A stretch of 17,636 nucleotides of DNA, taken from assembly GCA_021793115.1 (NCBI GenBank), contig JAJYTJ010000074.1, positions 1 to 17,636 on the forward strand. The letters are read 5' to 3'. Source of the stretch: Actinomycetes bacterium (lineage in GTDB: Bacteria; Actinomycetota; Actinomycetes; Actinomycetales; Cellulomonadaceae). Both the position numbers and the translations under genes were made by a program. How positions within the stretch are numbered: position 1 is the stretch's first letter; the number at the start of each line of letters is the position of its first letter. Below the pieces are notes generated by a model that saw only the letters and a list, made by a program, of their open reading frames with translations, did no database searches and had not been told where the DNA came from. Positions 8,035 to 14,620 of this stretch are shown in pieces.

Positions 8035-8090
8035 GGCGGGGGCTCCCGGTGGTGTGGGTCGGCCGCGCGGACGGCGGCGCGGCCGGCCAT
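8031..8090 (-). CDS. Possible 19-codon leader ORF overlapping the helR start
   Basis: Within the predicted helR leader an ATG at 8090 opens MAGRAAVRAADPHHREPPP. Its TGA stop overlaps the helR GTG start as GTGA, the same coupling geometry seen in the two-component operon. The Shine-Dalgarno match is weak (GGGG in GGCGGGGCGCACC). The peptide ends in three prolines, which can slow ribosomes. In DNA this GC-rich such an ORF could be chance, so the call is tentative. Confidence 0.3.
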   Translation of the reverse strand: MAGRAAVRAADPHHREPPP

Positions 8091-8105
8091 GGTGCGCCCC
8101 GCCGG

Positions 8106-8124
8106 GGGCCTTGCCGCAAGCCCC
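8106..8124 (-). promoter_or_regulatory. Rifamycin-associated element (RAE) controlling helR
   Basis: The minus strand reads GGGGCTTGCGGCAAGGCCC, matching the 19-bp RAE inverted repeat known upstream of rifamycin-inactivating and helR genes in actinobacteria. The dyad extends to 8104-8126: CTTGC/GCAAG around a single central base (8115), one C-C mismatch, then GGGGG/CCCCC. It begins at the predicted transcription start and lies 71 bp upstream of the helR GTG. This predicts that helR is induced by rifamycins. Confidence 0.9.
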
Positions 8125-8131
8125 CCGGTGC

Positions 8132-8161
8132 CCTATACGTTGGAGGTGGCGCAGGTGCCAG
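8132..8161 (-). promoter_or_regulatory. Predicted helR promoter
   Basis: On the minus strand CTGGCA (8161-8156, four of six matches to TTGACA) is followed after 18 bp by TATAGG (8137-8132, four of six matches to TATAAT). The predicted start is near 8125, the first base upstream of the RAE core, leaving a leader of about 91 nt. The -35 box falls within the tail of the insertase relic. Confidence 0.55.
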
Positions 8162-8402
8162 CACCCGCCGCAGCACCGGCCGCTCCCCGAGGGGCCAGGC
8201 CGTGGTGGTGGCGAGGTAGAGCGCCGCGGCCAGGGGGACGAAGGCCGCGACGAGGGCCGTGGTGAACGGCAGCAGCGACGCCAGCCGTGCGACGCCCGCC
8301 GGGGTTCCCGCCTCCGGTGTGGGACCGAAGCCGACGGGAGACCTCGGCGAGGGCCGCGATGAGGCCGACGAGCACGAGGAGGAGCGTGACGGCGGGCCGG
8401 GT
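8158..8402 (-). pseudogene. Degraded C-terminal fragment resembling a YidC/Oxa1-type membrane insertase
   Basis: This fills most of the 415-bp gap upstream of helR. Minus-strand bases 8402-8340 encode a membrane segment, RPAVTLLLVLVGLIAALAEV. From about 8281 to 8158 a different frame encodes LLPFTTALVAAFVPLAAALY and then LATTTAWPLGERPVLRRVL. The second segment resembles the last helix of short actinobacterial YidC proteins (PLAAxLYLxTTTAWTLxER), and the first resembles the helix before it. The two are out of register, implying a frameshift in the linker (about 8281-8340). Everything N-terminal to them is absent, the antiporter gene starting only about 50 bp beyond. No start codon or stop fits a functional product. 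The family call is from recalled motifs; a small unrelated membrane protein is possible. Confidence 0.5.
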
Positions 8403-8449
8403 GGACGCGTCGACCGGCCGCGGCGGGCACCGGGCGCCACAATGCCGCC

Positions 8450-9616
8450 GTGACGTTCCCGCAGCTGGCCCTCGTCGGGCTGGTGGCCCTGCTGGGCCCC
8501 CTGCTGGCCTACCCCAAGGGCTGGCACCTGCCGGTGGTCCTCGGCGAGCTCGTCGCCGGGATCGCCATCGGTTCCACGGGCCTGCACCTCGTCGACGCGG
8601 GCGACCCGCTGTTCCGGTTCCTCGCCGACCTCGGGTTCGCCCTCGTCATGTTCGTCGCCGGCACGCACGTGCCGGTGCGTGACCCCGCGCTGCGTCCCGC
8701 GCTGCGCGCCGGCGTGGTGCGCGCCGTGGTGGTGGGCCTCGTGGCCACGGCCATGGCGGTCGCGCTCGCCCGCGTGGCGGGCATCCCGCACGTGCCCCTC
8801 TACGCCGTGCTCATGGCGTCCTCGTCGGCCGCGCTCGTCCTGCCCGTCGTCGACAGCCTGCGCCTGGGCGGCCCCCAGGTCGTCGGGATGCTGCCCCAGG
8901 TGGCGATCGCCGACTCGGCCTGCATCGTCGCGCTCCCGCTGGCCATCGACCCCGCGCACGCGCTGCGGGCCGCGGCCGGGGCGGCGGCGGTCGTCGCGGC
9001 GGCGGTCGTCGTGTGGCTCCTGCTGCGGCAGGCGGAGCGCAGCGGCGTGCGGCGGCGGGTCCACAACGTCTCCGAGGCCCGGCTGTTCGCGGTCGAGCTG
9101 CGCCTCCAGCTCGTCGTCCTCGCCGTGCTGGCCGCGCTCGCGGTGGCGACGCACGTGTCGATCATGCTGGCCGGGTTCGCCTTCGGGCTGGCCGTGACCG
9201 CGGTGGGGGAGCCGCGTCGCCTGGCGCACCAGCTGTTCGCCCTCACCGACGGCTTCCTCTCGCCGCTGTACTTCGTGTGGCTCGGCGCCTCGCTCAACCT
9301 GCGGGAGTTCGGCAGCCACCCCGGGATGGTCGCGGTCGGTGTCGCGCTCGGCGTCGGCGGCTGCCTCGCCCACCTCGTCGGGCGGCTGCTGGGCCAGCCC
9401 GTGCCGCTGGGCATGCTTGCCGCCGCCCAGCTCGGCGTCCCGGTGGCGGCCGCGACCATCGGCACGCAGCTCGGCGTGCTGCGGCCCGGCGAGGCGGCGG
9501 CGCTCATGCTCGGCGCCATCGTCACCATCGGGCTCGCGGTGGCCGGCGGCGTGCTGGCGGCCCGTGCGGGCATGGTGCGGGTCGACGACCGCGGTGCGGC
9601 GGGCGCGCCGGCGTGA
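8450..9616 (+). CDS. CPA-family cation:proton antiporter (Na+/H+ exchanger domain)
   Basis: This 388-residue protein has about twelve membrane helices and no cytoplasmic C-terminal regulatory domain. Family hallmarks are GWHLPVVLGELVAGIAIGST near residue 24, LADLGFALVMFVAGTHV (59-73), MASSSAALVLPVVD (122-135), the buried acidic segment VAIADSACIV with D155 as the likely ion-binding aspartate, and AQLGVPVAAATIGT near the end. It exchanges H+ for Na+ or K+ across the cell membrane, contributing to pH and salt balance; which cation cannot be read. The start is the GTG at 8450. There is no good Shine-Dalgarno sequence, but a CACAAT box at 8438-8443 ends 6 bp upstream, as expected for a leaderless message. 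The gene stands alone on the plus strand. Confidence 0.85.
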   Translation: MTFPQLALVGLVALLGPLLAYPKGWHLPVVLGELVAGIAIGSTGLHLVDAGDPLFRFLADLGFALVMFVAGTHVPVRDPALRPALRAGVVRAVVVGLVATAMAVALARVAGIPHVPLYAVLMASSSAALVLPVVDSLRLGGPQVVGMLPQVAIADSACIVALPLAIDPAHALRAAAGAAAVVAAAVVVWLLLRQAERSGVRRRVHNVSEARLFAVELRLQLVVLAVLAALAVATHVSIMLAGFAFGLAVTAVGEPRRLAHQLFALTDGFLSPLYFVWLGASLNLREFGSHPGMVAVGVALGVGGCLAHLVGRLLGQPVPLGMLAAAQLGVPVAAATIGTQLGVLRPGEAAALMLGAIVTIGLAVAGGVLAARAGMVRVDDRGAAGAPA

Positions 9617-9820
9617 CGTCCGGCCGGGCGCTCGCGCGCCAGGTGACCGTGGTGCGGGCCGACGTCGCGCGCGGGCACGCCGAGAGGCGCGCCGACCGGG
9701 CCGGAGCGGGTCGGCGCACGCGGCCCGACGAGCGGATCGGCGTGCGCGAGCCCACGATGGCCTCGGGCACCGGACGCGTGCGGGGTGGACGGCCCACGGA
9801 CCGAGGGGAAGGGACCTGCC

Positions 9821-10432
9821 GTGACCAGCGCAGTCGTGGAGAGTCCGCGGGGTGTCGGCGACGCGTTGCGGGCCGCCCTCGTCGTCAGCGGGGTGCTGGC
9901 GTTCGCGGCCGGGCTGCTCGTGCTGCTCTGGCCACGCCGGACGGGCATGGTGGTCACCGCGATCGTCGGGGTGTACCTCGTCGTCGTCGGGCTCGGGTAC
10001 GTCGTGTCCGCGCTCGGCAGCCGGACCGGCAGCGGCTGGGGCCGCGCCGGCCACCTGCTGCTGGGCGTCCTCTACGTGGCCGGTGGCGTGCTCGGGCTCG
10101 GCGACCTCGCGGTGGCGACCGCATCGCTGGCCACCGTGCTGGCGGTCGTGGTCGGCGTCGTCTGGGTGGTCGAGGGCTTCGTCGCGCTGACCACCGTGCG
10201 GATGATGGCCGGGTCGCGCCTGTGGAGCGTGCTGTTCGCCCTGCTCAGCATCGTCGCGGGCGTGCTGGTGCTCGCATCGCCGTTGTGGGCCGCCGCGACG
10301 CTGTGGTGGCTGCTCGGGGCCTGGCTCGTGGTGCTCGGCCTGCTGCAGATCGCCCGCGCGCTCGCGTGGCACGTGCCCGCACCGGCGCCCCGGGCCCGCT
10401 TCGGCCCGCCGTCGCCGTTCCCGCAGCGGTAG
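9821..10432 (+). CDS. HdeD family (DUF308) membrane protein
   Basis: This 203-residue protein has six membrane helices arranged as repeated helix pairs: LVVSGVLAFAAGLLVLLWP, VVTAIVGVYLVVVGLGYVV, HLLLGVLYVAGGVLGLG, ATVLAVVVGVVWVVEGFVAL, LFALLSIVAGVLVLASP and LWWLLGAWLVVLGLLQIARA. This is the DUF308/HdeD pattern. HdeD contributes to acid resistance in E. coli at high cell density; in actinobacteria the role is untested. The GTG at 9821 is preceded by GAGGGGAAGGGA (9803-9814), an excellent ribosome-binding site 6 bp away, which excludes the in-frame GTG at 9785. The 204 bp before it (9617-9820) hold no gene I can support. The gene converges on the DHA2 exporter, with 10 bp between stop codons. 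Confidence 0.88.
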   Translation: MTSAVVESPRGVGDALRAALVVSGVLAFAAGLLVLLWPRRTGMVVTAIVGVYLVVVGLGYVVSALGSRTGSGWGRAGHLLLGVLYVAGGVLGLGDLAVATASLATVLAVVVGVVWVVEGFVALTTVRMMAGSRLWSVLFALLSIVAGVLVLASPLWAAATLWWLLGAWLVVLGLLQIARALAWHVPAPAPRARFGPPSPFPQR

Positions 10433-10442
10433 CCCGCCGTCC

Positions 10443-11876
10443 TCAGGCCGCGGGCGGGGCCGGCGACCGCCCGGCACCCGGCAGCTCGGCCGCGGCCGGC
10501 GTGGGCCGGCCGGCGTTGGTGATGCCGACGAGGCTGACCACGCCGCCGAGGGCGAGCAGCCCGGCGGTCACCAGCAGCGCCGAGTGGAACGACGCCACGT
10601 CGAGCGTGCCCGCGACGATCACCCCGGCGAGCGCGACGACGACGAGGCCGGCCACGCGTGCGACGGCGTTGTTCACGGCCGAGGCGATGCCGGCGTCGGC
10701 GGCCGGGACGGCGCCCAGCACCGCGGCCGTGAGGGGTGCCACGGTCGTCGTCAGGCCGAGCCCGAAGGCGACCATCCCCGGCAGCACCTGCGTCCAGTAG
10801 GCCGCGGTGCTGTCGGTGGTGAGCATGAGCAGGTAGCCGCAGGCGGCGACGAGCGGCCCCACGGTCATGAAGAGGCGAGGGCCGTGGCGGGCGGCCAGCA
10901 GCCCGAAGCGGCTGGACAACCCGAACATGAGGAGCGTCACGGGCAGCGACGCGAGGCCGGCCGCGGTCGCCGGGTAGCCGGCCACCTGCTGCAGGAAGAG
11001 CGTGACGATGAAGCCGCCGAACCCGAGGGCGCCGTAGACCGCGGCCGTGGCGGCGTTGCCCCACGCGAAGTTGCGCTCCGCGAACAGCCGCAGCGGCAGC
11101 ATGGGGTCCGTCGCGTGTCGCTCGGCGACGAGGAACGCGACGAGGCCGAGCACGCCGAGGACGAGCGGCACCGCCACGCGAGCGTCGGCCCAGCCGAGCC
11201 GCGCGCTCTCGATGAGCGCGCCGACGGTGCCGGCGAGCCCGACGGCCGCCAGCGCCGCCCCACGCACGTCGATCCGCCGGCCGCCGCGCTGCGTGCCGTC
11301 GGGCACCGCGCGCAGCAGCCCGAGCGTGACGGCGGCGACCGGGACCGTGATCCAGAAGACCCAGCGCCACGAGAGCGTGTCGACGAGCACGCCTCCGACG
11401 AACGGGCCGATGAGCCCGGCGATCCCGGTGTACGCGGTCCAGCGCCCGATGGCCCTGCCCTGCGCCTCGCCCTCGAAGGCCGAGACGATCATCGCGAGCG
11501 AGCTCGGCACCAGCAGCGCGCCGCCGACGCCCTGCACCGCGCGCGCCGCGACCAGCACGGCCCCGGTGGGAGCCACGGCGCAGGCGGCCGACGCGAGCGC
11601 GAAGGCGACCAGGCCCACGGCCAGCACGCGGCGCCGGCCGTGCACGTCCGAGAGCGAGCCGGCCACGAGGATGAGCGACCCGAGCGTCACCAGGTAGGCG
11701 TCCACCACCCACTGCTGCAGCACGAGGGCCTGGTCACCGGCGCCGCCGAGGTCGCGCGCGATGGCGGGCAGCGCCACGGTCACCACGGTGCCGTCGAGGA
11801 ACGCGATGAACGTCGCGAGGATCGCGACGAGCAGCACGCGCCGCTGCTGCGGCGTCGGGCGCGCGGCCTCGCTCAT
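10443..11876 (-). CDS. MFS transporter of the DHA2 (EmrB/QacA-type, 14-helix) family
   Basis: This 477-residue protein has about fourteen membrane helices. It shows the DHA2 motifs: LDGTVVTVALP in helix 1 (27-37), QQWVVDAYLVTLGSL in helix 2, motif A GSLSDVHGRRRV (73-83), motif B RAVQGVGGALLVPSS (112-126) and motif C near GIAGLIGPFVGGVLVD (151-166). Members are proton-driven exporters of drugs, dyes or metabolites at the cell membrane; the substrate is not predictable. The start is the ATG at 11876, because MSEAARPTPQQRR leads directly into helix 1; the Shine-Dalgarno match is weak. The DUF2630 gene ends 31 bp upstream, and a palindrome sits in that gap. No dedicated regulator is adjacent. Confidence 0.9.
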   Translation of the reverse strand: MSEAARPTPQQRRVLLVAILATFIAFLDGTVVTVALPAIARDLGGAGDQALVLQQWVVDAYLVTLGSLILVAGSLSDVHGRRRVLAVGLVAFALASAACAVAPTGAVLVAARAVQGVGGALLVPSSLAMIVSAFEGEAQGRAIGRWTAYTGIAGLIGPFVGGVLVDTLSWRWVFWITVPVAAVTLGLLRAVPDGTQRGGRRIDVRGAALAAVGLAGTVGALIESARLGWADARVAVPLVLGVLGLVAFLVAERHATDPMLPLRLFAERNFAWGNAATAAVYGALGFGGFIVTLFLQQVAGYPATAAGLASLPVTLLMFGLSSRFGLLAARHGPRLFMTVGPLVAACGYLLMLTTDSTAAYWTQVLPGMVAFGLGLTTTVAPLTAAVLGAVPAADAGIASAVNNAVARVAGLVVVALAGVIVAGTLDVASFHSALLVTAGLLALGGVVSLVGITNAGRPTPAAAELPGAGRSPAPPAA

Positions 11877-11893
11877 GTCCGCACTGGTGCGCC

Positions 11894-11908
11894 ACCCGCC
11901 GGGCGGGT
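11894..11908 (-). terminator. Palindrome between DUF2630 gene and MFS gene (weak terminator or operator)
   Basis: ACCCGCC-G-GGCGGGT is a perfect 7-bp dyad touching the DUF2630 stop codon and ending 17 bp before the MFS start. As RNA it folds with a shorter stem. It may attenuate read-through or serve as a repressor site; which of these is undecided. Confidence 0.35.
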
Positions 11909-12156
11909 CAGCCCCGGTAGCTCTCCACCACGGACGCGGGCCGCACCTGCGCCTGCGACGGGTCGCCGCCGGCCTCGCGCAGCGCCGCCCGCTGGCGCAG
12001 CAGGTCCCAGCACTGGTCGAGCTCCACCTCGATCGCGCCCAGGCGCGCCTGCTCGTCGGCCCGGTCGATCCGGCCTGCGGCCAGCTGCTCGCGCAGGCTG
12101 CGCTCCTCGTCCACGAGTGCGCCGATGCGGTGCGAGATGTCCACGTCGTCGGCCAT
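11908..12156 (-). CDS. DUF2630 family protein
   Basis: This 82-residue charged, helical protein begins MADDVDISHRIGALVDEERS. It continues with LREQLAAGRIDRADEQARL and VELDQCWDLLRQRAALREAG, and ends VRPASVVESYRG. This is the full length and conserved pattern of DUF2630, a small actinobacterial family of unknown function, probably a helical hairpin that may dimerise. The ATG at 12156 has AGAGGTG just upstream. The promoter predicted at 12195-12223 gives a leader of about 31 nt. The gene precedes the MFS exporter on the same strand and may share its transcript. Confidence 0.88.
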   Translation of the reverse strand: MADDVDISHRIGALVDEERSLREQLAAGRIDRADEQARLGAIEVELDQCWDLLRQRAALREAGGDPSQAQVRPASVVESYRG

Positions 12157-12194
12157 GCCGCACCTCTTCTCGTCGCCCGGGTCAGGGTGGACCT

Positions 12195-12246
12195 ACCTTC
12201 ACCCGCGCGGGCCGGCCTGGCAACCGCGGCCATCCCGCGCGAGGAT
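12195..12246. promoter_or_regulatory. Predicted back-to-back promoters for DUF2630 (minus) and marP (plus)
   Basis: On the minus strand TTGCCA (12223-12218) and GAAGGT (12200-12195) are 17 bp apart and would start transcription near 12188 for DUF2630. On the plus strand the same six bases read TGGCAA, exactly 17 bp from GAGGAT (12241-12246), a -10 box that ends 7 bp before the marP ATG. The minus-strand match is good; the plus-strand -35 is poor. Confidence 0.4.
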
Positions 12247-12253
12247 GTCGCCG

Positions 12254-13423
12254 ATGATCGTCGTCGACCTGCTCCTCCTCGCCATCCTCGTCGCCGCCTT
12301 CGTCGGCGGGCTCTCGCGCGGGCTGCTGGGCACGCTCGGCGGGCTGCTGGGGCTCGTCGTCGGCGGCGTCGCCGCGTTCTGGCTCGTGCCCATCGTCAAC
12401 GACGCGCTGCCCTCCACGCAGTGGCGGGGCCCGCTCGTCGTCGTCGTCGCGCTGGCGTTACCCCTGCTCGGCGCGTCGCTCGGCGGCTCCGTGGGGCGCC
12501 TGCTGCGCCGCGGCGTGGACCGCACCCCGCTGCGGGGCCTGGACCGCCTGCTCGGCGGCGTGGTCGACCTCGTCGTCACGGCGATCGCCATGTCGTTCGT
12601 CGGCTCGGCGCTCGCCGCGACCGGCTCGCCGGTGGTCGCGCCGGCGGTCGCCTCGTCGCAGGTGCTGCGGACCATCGACCGGCTGACGCCGGCCCCGGTG
12701 AGCCGCACCCTGGCGCAGCTGCGCAACGACGTGCTCGCCCAGGGCCTGCCGACGCTGGACGCCCTGCTGCCCGGCAGCGCCCCGACCATCCCCGACGTCA
12801 ACCTGGCCGACCCGGCGCTCGCGCGGGCGTCCCGGTCCGTCGCGCGCATCGCGGGCACGGCGTACTCGTGCGGCATCAGCTCCACGGGGTCCGGCTTCGT
12901 CGTGGCGCCCGGCCGCGTGGTGACGAACGCCCACGTCGTGGCCGGCGTGGACCGCCCGGTGGTAGAGCTGCCCGGCGAGCGGGCCCGGCAGGGCCGCGTC
13001 GTCTACTTCGACCCGACGAACGACCTCGCGGTCATCGCCGTCGACGGGATCACGGCTGCGCCGCTGCCCATCGCGCCCACGCTCGCGGCGCGCAGCGTCG
13101 CCGTGGTCGAGGGCTACCCGTACGGCGGCCCGCTCACCTTCGGCGGCGCGGGCGTCATCTCGGTGACGACCACGCCGATCCCCGACATCTACGGGCACGC
13201 GTCGCACCCGCGCGAGGTGTACGCGCTCGCGGCGCAGGTGCGGCCGGGCAACTCGGGCGGCCCGCTGCTGACCACCGGCGGCCAGGCGGTCGGGATCGTC
13301 TTCGCGCGCGCCGACAAGGACCCGAACCTCGGGTTCGCGATGACGACGAGCGAGCTGCTGCCCGTGGTGGCGCAGGCCGAGTCGCTGAGCGCGACGGTCT
13401 CGTCGGGGGCGTGCGCGGGCTGA
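12254..13423 (+). CDS. marP: MarP-family membrane-anchored serine protease
   Basis: This 389-residue protein has a CvpA-like N-terminal region of four membrane helices (about 3-20, 25-48, 60-78 and 100-122), then a periplasm-facing trypsin-fold protease. The catalytic residues are H227 in VVTNAHVVAG, D257 in DPTNDLAVIAV and S334 in RPGNSGGPL. C206 (AYSCG) and C387 (GACAG) match the disulfide pair that bridges the protease domain in mycobacterial MarP. In Mycobacterium tuberculosis MarP is required for survival in acid and oxidative stress and acts on a peptidoglycan hydrolase. The start is the ATG at 12254, which begins directly with helix 1. An ATG at 12245 would add three residues, but it overlaps both GAGG and the predicted -10 box. 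The isochorismatase-like gene follows after 52 bp. Confidence 0.92.
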   Translation: MIVVDLLLLAILVAAFVGGLSRGLLGTLGGLLGLVVGGVAAFWLVPIVNDALPSTQWRGPLVVVVALALPLLGASLGGSVGRLLRRGVDRTPLRGLDRLLGGVVDLVVTAIAMSFVGSALAATGSPVVAPAVASSQVLRTIDRLTPAPVSRTLAQLRNDVLAQGLPTLDALLPGSAPTIPDVNLADPALARASRSVARIAGTAYSCGISSTGSGFVVAPGRVVTNAHVVAGVDRPVVELPGERARQGRVVYFDPTNDLAVIAVDGITAAPLPIAPTLAARSVAVVEGYPYGGPLTFGGAGVISVTTTPIPDIYGHASHPREVYALAAQVRPGNSGGPLLTTGGQAVGIVFARADKDPNLGFAMTTSELLPVVAQAESLSATVSSGACAG

Positions 13424-13475
13424 GCCCGCCGCCACCCGTGTGAGGATGGCCGCGACCGCACCCCCGGGAGCCACC

Positions 13476-14039
13476 ATGCCGATCAGCACCCTCGACGCCG
13501 TGCCGGCGCTCGTCCTCGTCGACCTGCAGCGGGGCATCGTCGCGCTGCCCGGCGCGCCCGTGCCCACCGCGACGGTCCTCGCCCACGCGGCGGCGCTGGC
13601 GGCGGCGTTCCGCGCCCGTGGCCTGCCCGTGGTGGTCGTCACGGTCGAGGGCGGCGCGCCGGGCCGCACCCAGGCGCCGCGCCCGGCGCCGGCGGTGCGT
13701 GCCGCGGACTGGGCCGAGCCGGCCGACGAGCTGGGCGTGCAGCCGTCGGACCTGCGGGTGGTCAAGCACACGTGGGGGGCGTTCCACGGCACGGCGCTGC
13801 ACGACGAGCTGACGCGCCGCGGCGTGACGCAGGTGGTGCTGGGCGGCGTCTCGACGAGCATCGGCGTGGAGACCACGGCCCGGCAGGCGTTCGAGCACGG
13901 TTACCACGTGGTGCTCGCGACGGACGCCATGACCGACCGCGACGCCCAGATGCACGAGCACAGCGTGGAGCGCGTGTTCCCACGGCTTGGCGAGACGGGC
14001 GCGACCGCCGACGTGCTGGCGCTGCTGGTCGCGCGCTGA
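13476..14039 (+). CDS. Isochorismatase-fold hydrolase lacking the canonical catalytic cysteine
   Basis: This 187-residue protein covers the whole isochorismatase-like fold: ALVLVDLQRG with D16, VVKHTWGAFHGT with K97, and VVLGGVSTSIGVETTARQAF. In nicotinamidases and other cysteine hydrolases of this fold, the position in GxxTxxCVxxTAR is the nucleophile; here it is G130. Asp and Lys remain, as in true isochorismatases, which also lack the cysteine. The protein is cytosolic; its substrate is unknown. The start is the ATG at 13476, with GGGAG five bases upstream. An in-frame GTG at 13440 lies before that site and adds non-conserved residues. It follows marP on the same strand and converges on the MarR gene. 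Confidence 0.87.
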   Translation: MPISTLDAVPALVLVDLQRGIVALPGAPVPTATVLAHAAALAAAFRARGLPVVVVTVEGGAPGRTQAPRPAPAVRAADWAEPADELGVQPSDLRVVKHTWGAFHGTALHDELTRRGVTQVVLGGVSTSIGVETTARQAFEHGYHVVLATDAMTDRDAQMHEHSVERVFPRLGETGATADVLALLVAR

Positions 14040-14046
14040 GCGCGCG
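14030..14046. terminator. Stem-loop around the isochorismatase-like stop codon, facing marR
   Basis: CGCGCGC-TGA-GCGCGCG is a perfect 7-bp stem with the stop codon as its loop. It lies between two convergent genes whose stops are about 10 bp apart, so it could end transcription from both sides. There is no T-tract. Confidence 0.45.
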
Positions 14047-14049
14047 CCG

Positions 14050-14538
14050 TCAGCCGCGGCGGGCCAGCCGGTCCTGCGGGTCCAGGCGCGCCAGCAACGC
14101 CCCGGTGATCTCCTCGAGCTGGGCCATCTGCTCGTCGGTCAGCGCGTCGACGACCAGGGCCCGCGCCGTGGCCACGTGCCCGGGCGCGGCGGCCACGAGC
14201 GTGTCCCACCCGGCGGGGGTGAGCCGCGCGTCGGTCGCCCGGGCGTCGTCGGGCGCGGGGGCGCGCGCGACGAGCCCACGGGTCTCCAGCCGCTCGACGA
14301 CGTGCGACAGCCGGGGGAGCGTGGCGCTGGTGCGCTGCGCGAGGCTCGTCATGCGCAGCGTGCGGCCCGGCGCCTCGGAGAGCATGGCCAGCACCTGGTA
14401 GTCGAAGTGCGTGAGCCGGGCGTCGCGTCGCAGCTGGGAGTCCAGCGCGGCGGGCAGCAGCTCGGCGACGGACAGCAGGCCGACCCAGGCGCGCAGCTGC
14501 TCGGGGGTGAGCCAGCGGACCTCGTCGGACGTCGTCAT
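14050..14538 (-). CDS. MarR-family transcriptional regulator
   Basis: This 162-residue protein has the MarR winged-helix layout: an N-terminal dimerisation helix, LRRDARLTHFDYQVLAMLSEAP, the recognition region LRMTSLAQRTSATLPRLSHVVERLETRGLV, a wing with APAPDDARATDARLTPAGW, and long C-terminal helices ending in GALLARLDPQDR. Such dimers bind palindromes and release them when bound to small phenolics or, in some members, when oxidised. No cysteine is present, so OhrR-type thiol sensing is excluded. The ATG at 14538 is chosen because residues before the first helix fit and upstream DNA is AT-rich promoter. The gene is divergent from ppc across 95 bp with TTG/CAA half-sites, so it probably regulates itself and perhaps ppc. 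Confidence 0.92.
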   Translation of the reverse strand: MTTSDEVRWLTPEQLRAWVGLLSVAELLPAALDSQLRRDARLTHFDYQVLAMLSEAPGRTLRMTSLAQRTSATLPRLSHVVERLETRGLVARAPAPDDARATDARLTPAGWDTLVAAAPGHVATARALVVDALTDEQMAQLEEITGALLARLDPQDRLARRG

Positions 14539-14553
14539 GCCCTCAGGGTACGC

Positions 14554-14578
14554 GGTATATTGACGCTACAACTAATTG
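14554..14578. promoter_or_regulatory. AT-rich operator/promoter island between marR and ppc
   Basis: In DNA that is otherwise extremely GC-rich, this stretch carries TATAT followed by alternating half-sites: TTG (14560), CAA (14569) and TTG (14576). These form TTG-N6-CAA and the near-palindrome CAACTAATTG. TTG...CAA dyads are typical of MarR operators. The minus-strand TATACC (14559-14554) is a plausible marR -10 box, so binding here would block it. Confidence 0.5.
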
Positions 14579-14620
14579 CCCTTCCGTGGATGGACGACGA
14601 CGCCGGTGGGACCTTGGCCC

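Noticed and set aside
8133..8375. An 80-codon minus-strand ORF in the gap upstream of helR
   Set aside because: Its first half is a membrane segment but the rest becomes basic, low-complexity sequence exactly where another frame becomes membrane-like. This is better explained as one half of a frameshifted relic.
9714..9747. GCGCACGC / GCGTGCGC inverted repeat after the antiporter gene
   Set aside because: The 8-bp arms are separated by 18 nt, about 100 bp beyond the stop codon. Such pairs are expected by chance at this GC content, so I do not call a terminator or operator.
10432..10455. GCCCGC / GCGGGC pair between the convergent HdeD-like and MFS genes
   Set aside because: A 6-bp stem with a 12-nt loop is too weak to call a terminator, although the convergent position would suit one.
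5534..10477. A 1600-codon minus-strand open frame spanning helR and the antiporter gene
   Set aside because: It is out of frame with helR and antisense to the antiporter and HdeD-like genes. Only its short stretch at about 8158-8281 looks like real protein, reported as the insertase relic.
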